From Nocardioides speluncae (GTDB lineage Bacteria > Actinomycetota > Actinomycetes > Propionibacteriales > Nocardioidaceae), in contig NZ_QEOO01000001.1 in assembly GCF_003121585.1 (NCBI RefSeq), positions 1 through 64,000 on the forward strand: 64,000 nucleotides of DNA, read 5' to 3'. Within the stretch, counting starts at the first letter, position 1. Every line of letters starts with the position of its first letter. Shown piece after piece: positions 59,890 to 64,000 of this stretch. Both the position numbers and the translations under genes were made by a program. Below the pieces are notes generated by a model. It was not told the origin of the DNA. It saw only the letters and a program-made list of their open reading frames with translations, and did not search any database.

Positions 59890-59961
59890 GGTCCGACTGT
59901 GCTCGGGCGATCCTGACGGACAGTGTCCCGTCAGGGGGACAGAAGGAGGGAAAACGACAGC

Positions 59962-60840
59962 ATGCGTACGCACCGGTGGATTCTCGGGCTCCTACCTGCT
60001 TCGCTCCTGGCGACGGTCGTGGTCGGCGGCGTTCAGCCCGCCAGCGCCAGCCTGGCCTGGGCCGATGACCCCTGCGAGGAGAACGGCGGCCAGGTCGCCG
60101 TCGTTCCCGACAAGGCGGCAGCGGCCGCCGCCAGTCACCCGATCGCCTACGTCGCCTGCGGCGACGGCTCGCTGCTCTACCACGGCGAGGACGGCAAGGG
60201 CACCAACTACAAGATCCCCGAGGTCGACACCGACGACTTCGTCGACGTCGCCTCGACCACCAACCACGGCATGTACGCGCTGACCCGCTACGGCCGGATC
60301 GAGACCGTCCACGGAGCCACCCATCTCGGTGAGCTGGCGTCGTCGGCCGACTCCGTCGCGCTGGAGACCACGCCGTCCGGCCAGGGCTACTGGATCGTGA
60401 CCGCGGCCGGCCACGTCGCCGGCTTCGGCGACGCGAACGACCTTGGTCCGCAGGAGGACACCACCGTGCACTCCCCGGTCGTCGCCTTCGCGCCGCACGG
60501 CACGACCGGTGGCTGGGTGGTGACCGCGCTCGGCGAGGTGGTCGCCGTCGGGAACGCACCCGACCACGGCGGTGTCGCGGGCCGGGTCGGTCAGAACGAC
60601 CGGGTGGTCGGCATCGTCGCGGACCGGAGCAGCAACGGGTTCTGGGTAGTCACCCGGGGTGGCCACATCCTGGAGGCCGGTGGCGCCGCCGCCGAGCCGG
60701 ACGCCGCGAAGTGCCAGAGCGAGCCGGGCGGCCAGCCTCCGTTCACCGGCGCGGTCGCCGACCCCGACCCGAACTCCCGCGCACCCCTGTGGATCTACAG
60801 CGCCAACGGGGGCATCTGCGGCTTCAACCCCGGCGCCTGA
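59962..60840 (+). CDS. Secreted protein with WIVT/FGDA repeats
   Basis: A 292-residue protein with a signal peptide (MRTHRWILGLLPASLLATVV, cut near ASASLA). At least three imperfect repeats of the actinobacterial GYWxVTxxGxVxxFGDA type are present: GYWIVTAAGHVAGFGDAND, GWVVTALGEVVAVGNAPD and FWVVTRGGHILEAGGAA. Such repeats form beta propellers on exported proteins. AGGAGGG lies 11 nt before ATG 59962. Terminated by the long hairpin at 60844. Confidence 0.75.
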   Translation: MRTHRWILGLLPASLLATVVVGGVQPASASLAWADDPCEENGGQVAVVPDKAAAAAASHPIAYVACGDGSLLYHGEDGKGTNYKIPEVDTDDFVDVASTTNHGMYALTRYGRIETVHGATHLGELASSADSVALETTPSGQGYWIVTAAGHVAGFGDANDLGPQEDTTVHSPVVAFAPHGTTGGWVVTALGEVVAVGNAPDHGGVAGRVGQNDRVVGIVADRSSNGFWVVTRGGHILEAGGAAAEPDAAKCQSEPGGQPPFTGAVADPDPNSRAPLWIYSANGGICGFNPGA

Positions 60841-60843
60841 GGA

Positions 60844-60910
60844 CGGATAGTCCGTCACGCAAATCATGGGCCGTCAACCCCGACCCATGATTTGCGTGGC
60901 GGACTATCCG
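60844..60910. terminator. Very long bidirectional hairpin
   Basis: 27-bp arms (60844-60870 and 60884-60910) are complementary except for one T-G pair; loop 13 nt. They begin CGGATAGTCC, resembling the GGATAGTCC arms at 49860. It lies between convergent genes. Confidence 0.8.
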
Positions 60911-60935
60911 GATTTCGGGCCCGACTACGGCAGCA

Positions 60936-61771
60936 CTACCGCAGCCAGGTGCGGCTGAGCACGATCGGGTGGTCGGTGGCCCGGCGGACGAGCGGGCCGT
61001 ACCACTTGGCGTGGTCGCGGAAGCCGACGCGTGCGGAGCCTAAGATCCAGTCCACGCCCATGCCGCGCGGCGGCCGGCAGCCGCTGCGTGACACGCTGCC
61101 GCCGCTCGAGGCGTGCATCTGCGGTACGGCGGCGACGTACCGGCAGAAGAACCGGGCGCGGTCGTTCATGTCACCGATCACGTACACCGGCAGTCCGGTC
61201 CGGAGCAGCTGTCGGGTGACCGCGATCTCGCGGGTCACCGCGCGGTCCCGCCACTTCTGCTCACGCGGGAAGTGCCGGGTGTCAGCCGGGTTGTGATGGT
61301 TGGCGACCCAGATCCGCGCGCCGGTGGCGCGGTGCCGCAGCAGCACCACGGGCATCCGCCGGACCGCTGCCGGTAGGGCACGTCGTACGTCCGGGTCCGG
61401 ACCAGCTCCCAGGTGGCCTTGCGCCACGCGATTGCGTTGTAGACCCACTTCGGTCGGCGGACACCCGGGTACAGCGTGTACGTCGACCCGGCGTACCGCA
61501 CGAACGCGTGCGCCTGAACCGGCTGCTGCTCCTGGAAGCCGACGATGTCGATCTTGTACTGCCGAAGGATCTTGGCGACCAGCCGCGTCCGCTCCGGGCC
61601 CTCGGCCATCTGCTCCGCCTTCCCGCCCGGGGCGGTGTGGCTGTGGCCGAGGACGTTGAAGGTGGCGATCGTGAAGGCGGGTTGTCTCGACGACGGTTGC
61701 TGCGCTGCCGGAGCCGGTGCCACACCGGTGAGCAGGAGCGCGACCAGGGCTACGAGGATGAGCGGCTTCAC
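60936..61771 (-). pseudogene. Endonuclease/exonuclease/phosphatase family gene with a frameshift
   Basis: Two reading frames on the same strand together encode a complete EEP protein. The first (from ATG 61771) has a signal peptide (MKPLILVALVALLLTGVAPA), TFNVLGHSH (catalytic Asn), GFQEQQP (Glu) and ends sensibly at RTRTYDVPY. The second continues AAVRRMPVVLL, VANHHNPAD (His), YVIGDMNDR (Asp), GVDWILGS and DHPIVLSRTWL (Asp-His). The switch is near 61369-61375 and equals loss of one base. It is either a real inactivating mutation or an assembly error; all active-site residues are otherwise present. Confidence 0.7.
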
Positions 61772-61868
61772 GCCGGTAACGCTCGCAGCGGCGCATGAGC
61801 CGTCCGTTAACTGCGGGTGAAGGCCCTCTCATCCCCGGCCGGCGTACCGTCCGCTGAGGAGGGCGGGC

Positions 61869-62357
61869 TCAGCAGAGCTGGGACTCGACGGCGGCCACGA
61901 TGGCCGGGTCGTCGGGCACCACGCCGGGGTTGAAGCGGGCCACCACCTCGCCCGCCGGGGAGAGCAGGAACTTCTCGAAGTTCCACTCGATGTCGCCGGC
62001 CTTGCCCTTCTCGTTGGGCGTCTCGACGAGCTTGCGGTAGATGTCGTGCCGGTCATCGCCGTTGACCTCGATCTTCTCCGACATCGGGAAGGTGACGCCG
62101 TACGTCGCCGAGCAGAACTCCGCGATCTCCTCCGAGGTGCCCGGCTCCTGTCCGCCGAACTGGTTGCACGGTACGCCGATGACGGTGAATCCCTGCTCGG
62201 CGTACTTCTCGTGGAGCTCCTCCAGGGCGGTGTACTGAGGCGTCAGTCCGCACTTCGATGCGACGTTGACCAGCAGCGCTGCCTTGCCGCCGGTCAGGTC
62301 GCCGAGGGTGCCGGGGGTGCCGTCGAGACGGGCGATCGGGGCGTCGAGAAGAGTCAT
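61869..62357 (-). CDS. Glutathione peroxidase family protein (short form)
   Basis: A 162-residue peroxidase: catalytic Cys in NVASKCGLTPQYTALEEL, resolving Cys region VPCNQFGGQEPGT, EWNFEKFLLSP near the C terminus. Paralogue of the gene at 23368 but shorter and in the common bacterial thioredoxin-dependent form. A palindrome ATTGA-TG-TCAAT at 62413-62424 lies upstream. Confidence 0.9.
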   Translation of the reverse strand: MTLLDAPIARLDGTPGTLGDLTGGKAALLVNVASKCGLTPQYTALEELHEKYAEQGFTVIGVPCNQFGGQEPGTSEEIAEFCSATYGVTFPMSEKIEVNGDDRHDIYRKLVETPNEKGKAGDIEWNFEKFLLSPAGEVVARFNPGVVPDDPAIVAAVESQLC

Positions 62358-62729
62358 GCGCCGAGCCTACGCAACCGGTGAATACCGGCCTGTGCTCCGG
62401 TCGGGACGCCCGATTGATGTCAATTGTTAATGACTGGCCGACCCTTGAACTCGACTCTTGGGCCACGAAAAGTAAAGTAGGTACTGCCGAGGCAGTGGCG
62501 CGAGCCGAGGAGGAGACGTCGGTTTCGCGCCGCACTCGGCTCTCTGTGGCGGAACAGCTGATGGCGCCCCGGCCGGTTTGGTGGCGGGTCGGGAGACGCC
62601 CCGCCCAGAGAGGGTCGCGAGCGGTGGGGCCAACTGTGGTGGGTGGCCCCACCGCCGCGATCCGCTAGTTCGGAACTTCCTGTCGGTGCCGGGCGTTAGC
62701 GTCTCGTCCACCCCCTCCCCGGCCCGGAG
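62358..62729. other. 372-bp region between glutathione peroxidase and helicase genes
   Basis: It holds a palindrome ATTGATGTCAAT at 62413-62424 and an A/T-rich stretch (62413-62490), likely promoter sequence for one or both flanking divergent genes. A short plus-strand frame at 62378-62668 lacks codon bias and a ribosome site. Nothing else stands out. Confidence 0.4.
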
Positions 62730-64000
62730 ATGCCCTTGTCGTTTGTCCCCGTCACTGGTCCCGCCACCTTCCGCTTCGGTGAGCCCGCGCGCGAGAGCGT
62801 CGTCGAGTTCACCGACGAGCAGCGCTCGGTCAGCCTGCCGATCCGCGCCGCGCTGCCGGTTCTGACCAGGGCACACGCCAACGACGAGGCCCATCCCAGC
62901 GTCGGCCTGCTGGCGGGCGCGTCGATGCTGGCGATGCGGCTGGTCGCGGCTGGCAGGTTCGAGCCGGACGAGTCGGGCGGGCAGTGGCGGATCGGCGAGC
63001 TCGACGCCGCGGACTCCGACCGCTTGCAGATGCTGGCCAGGGCTCGGGTGTACGACGGACTCGACGCTGCGACGGCCGAAGGGATCATCCGCAAGGTGCT
63101 GGACGCCGTCGCCGACGCGATGCCGCGGCGGCCACCGAGCACCCGCTCGACGGTGACCAACCCGCCGGCCGGCAGCTTCCAGGACCGGCTCCGGCGGCGG
63201 CTCGCCGAACACGCGCCGCGCGCGGCCGACAGGGATCTGCCACAGCTGGTGACCGTCTCGTTCCGGGTCGAGGCCGACGAGGAGGAGCTGCACGGCGGCC
63301 GCGTGCGCGTCGTACTCCAGGTGCACGAGCAGGCCAACCACACCCACGTGTGCGACGCGGCGGTGCTGTGGACCGAGGGCCCGGAGGCGCACGGCTTCGG
63401 CGAGCGCGCCCGCACCCACGCCAGCATCGCGCTGCGGCACGCCGCCGATGCCTGGCCGGTGCTCGACCGGCTGTTGGAGCTGCGCGTCCCCGACCAGATC
63501 ACGCTGGACACCGACGAGCTGGTCGGTCTGCTCGACCACGGCGTGGCCGCACTCCAGGAGCGTGGCTTCGACGTGCTCTGGCCGCGCTCCCTCGGCCGCG
63601 ACCTGACCACCCGCGCCGAGCTCAAGCCGAAGGGCGCCGGCACCCGCGAGGAGCCGCTGGTCAAGGGGCTGTTCGGGCCGGACGCGATGTTCACCTTCAG
63701 CTGGCAGGTCGCGCTGCACGGCGACCCGCTCACCGAGGCCGAGATGGACCAGCTCGCGTCGGCGACCACCCCGATCATCAAGCTCCGCGACAACTGGACC
63801 GTGGTCGACGGCAAGGTCGCCAAGGCCGCGAAGAAGCGGCTGATCCGCACCGTCCGTCCGACCCAGGCACTGGCGGCCACGCTGACCGGCGTGGTCGCGG
63901 TCGAGGACACCGACGAACCGGTCATCGTCGGCGCCACCCTCGAGAAGATCCGCGAGCAGCTCCGCACCGCCGCCACCCGGGAACCGGTCCCGACGCCGTC
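62730..64000 (+). CDS. N-terminal part of a SNF2-associated (HepA-type) helicase, runs off the window
   Basis: Open from ATG 62730 to the window end (423 residues, no stop). The sequence matches the bacterial SNF2 helicase-associated domain (DUF3670): LTRAHANDEAHPSVGLLAGASMLAMRLVAAGRF near residue 45, WRIGELDAADSDRLQMLARA, a DWP/HxH-type middle (LQVHEQANHTHV), LFGPDAMFTFSWQVALHGDPLT and TPIIKLRDNWTVVD. The helicase motor would lie beyond the window. Only a GGAG directly next to the ATG is seen, so initiation may be weak or leaderless. Found in actinobacteria as a stand-alone helicase and in some defence-linked contexts. Confidence 0.78.
   Translation, partial: MPLSFVPVTGPATFRFGEPARESVVEFTDEQRSVSLPIRAALPVLTRAHANDEAHPSVGLLAGASMLAMRLVAAGRFEPDESGGQWRIGELDAADSDRLQMLARARVYDGLDAATAEGIIRKVLDAVADAMPRRPPSTRSTVTNPPAGSFQDRLRRRLAEHAPRAADRDLPQLVTVSFRVEADEEELHGGRVRVVLQVHEQANHTHVCDAAVLWTEGPEAHGFGERARTHASIALRHAADAWPVLDRLLELRVPDQITLDTDELVGLLDHGVAALQERGFDVLWPRSLGRDLTTRAELKPKGAGTREEPLVKGLFGPDAMFTFSWQVALHGDPLTEAEMDQLASATTPIIKLRDNWTVVDGKVAKAAKKRLIRTVRPTQALAATLTGVVAVEDTDEPVIVGATLEKIREQLRTAATREPVPTP

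Noticed and set aside
62378..62668. 96-codon plus-strand frame in the glutathione peroxidase/helicase gap
   Set aside because: No ribosome site, atypical codon use, overlaps likely promoter sequence, no recognisable protein features.
62427..63719. Minus-strand open frame opposite the SNF2-associated gene
   Set aside because: The plus-strand frame shows the DUF3670 pattern over its length; the minus frame has none.

Overview
The window is about 64 kb of chromosome from a high-GC actinobacterium. Strong G/C third-position bias, a mycothiol-type DinB enzyme, an MmpL exporter, an F420/PPOX-type flavin protein, many TetR regulators and an AlkB-rubredoxin fusion point to the Nocardioidaceae (Nocardioides-like). 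That placement is an inference from gene content. No rRNA, tRNA, CRISPR array, transposase or prophage gene was seen.

Layout. 0.1-13.5 kb is a lipid/sterol-type catabolic region: an SDR, two crotonases and an AidB-like acyl-CoA dehydrogenase around a TetR gene; small membrane proteins; a DapB-like reductase behind a KstR-like site; an AurF-type di-iron oxygenase coupled to a ferredoxin/ferredoxin-reductase fusion; a TetR gene divergent from a BM3-like P450; and an alpha/beta hydrolase. 13.6-19.4 kb holds a PPOX protein, a TetR-MmpL unit with a clear operator, and two secreted proteins. 19.5-21.3 kb is the most interesting locus: a tightly overlapping minus-strand operon of a DUF692 (MNIO) enzyme, a partner protein and two small membrane-anchored peptides ending in nearly identical Cys/Gly-rich tails. 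It looks like a peptide-modification (RiPP) system.

22-31.9 kb holds tandem GNATs, SRPBCC, glutathione peroxidase, a gene split by a 161-bp hairpin element, ACT-malic enzyme, two related membrane proteins, and a PadR/DinB/ABC-2 exporter group. 32-35.7 kb has a methyltransferase and the alkane hydroxylase AlkB-rubredoxin with its TetR gene and a perfect operator. 35.8-40.7 kb has an AsnC regulator, a PLP Cys/Met enzyme, an MFS exporter, a second hairpin element and an M15-type lipoprotein. 40.8-49.9 kb has two paralogous secreted proteins, a quinone oxidoreductase, an M13 peptidase, a TetR gene divergent from homocysteine methyltransferase, and a ComB-like phosphatase. 49.9-53.1 kb is a two-component operon with two paralogous OmpR-type regulators flanking an acidic membrane protein. 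53.2-64 kb has a secreted protein, a RecQ helicase with a phosphoribosyltransferase-like tail, a secreted thermolysin-trypsin fusion, a TrmB/LuxR regulator divergent from a secreted repeat protein, a frameshifted exo/endonuclease, a second glutathione peroxidase and the start of a SNF2-associated helicase.

Many convergent gene pairs are closed by long, near-perfect hairpins, and most divergent regulator/target pairs carry readable inverted-repeat operators. These make several regulatory assignments directly testable.
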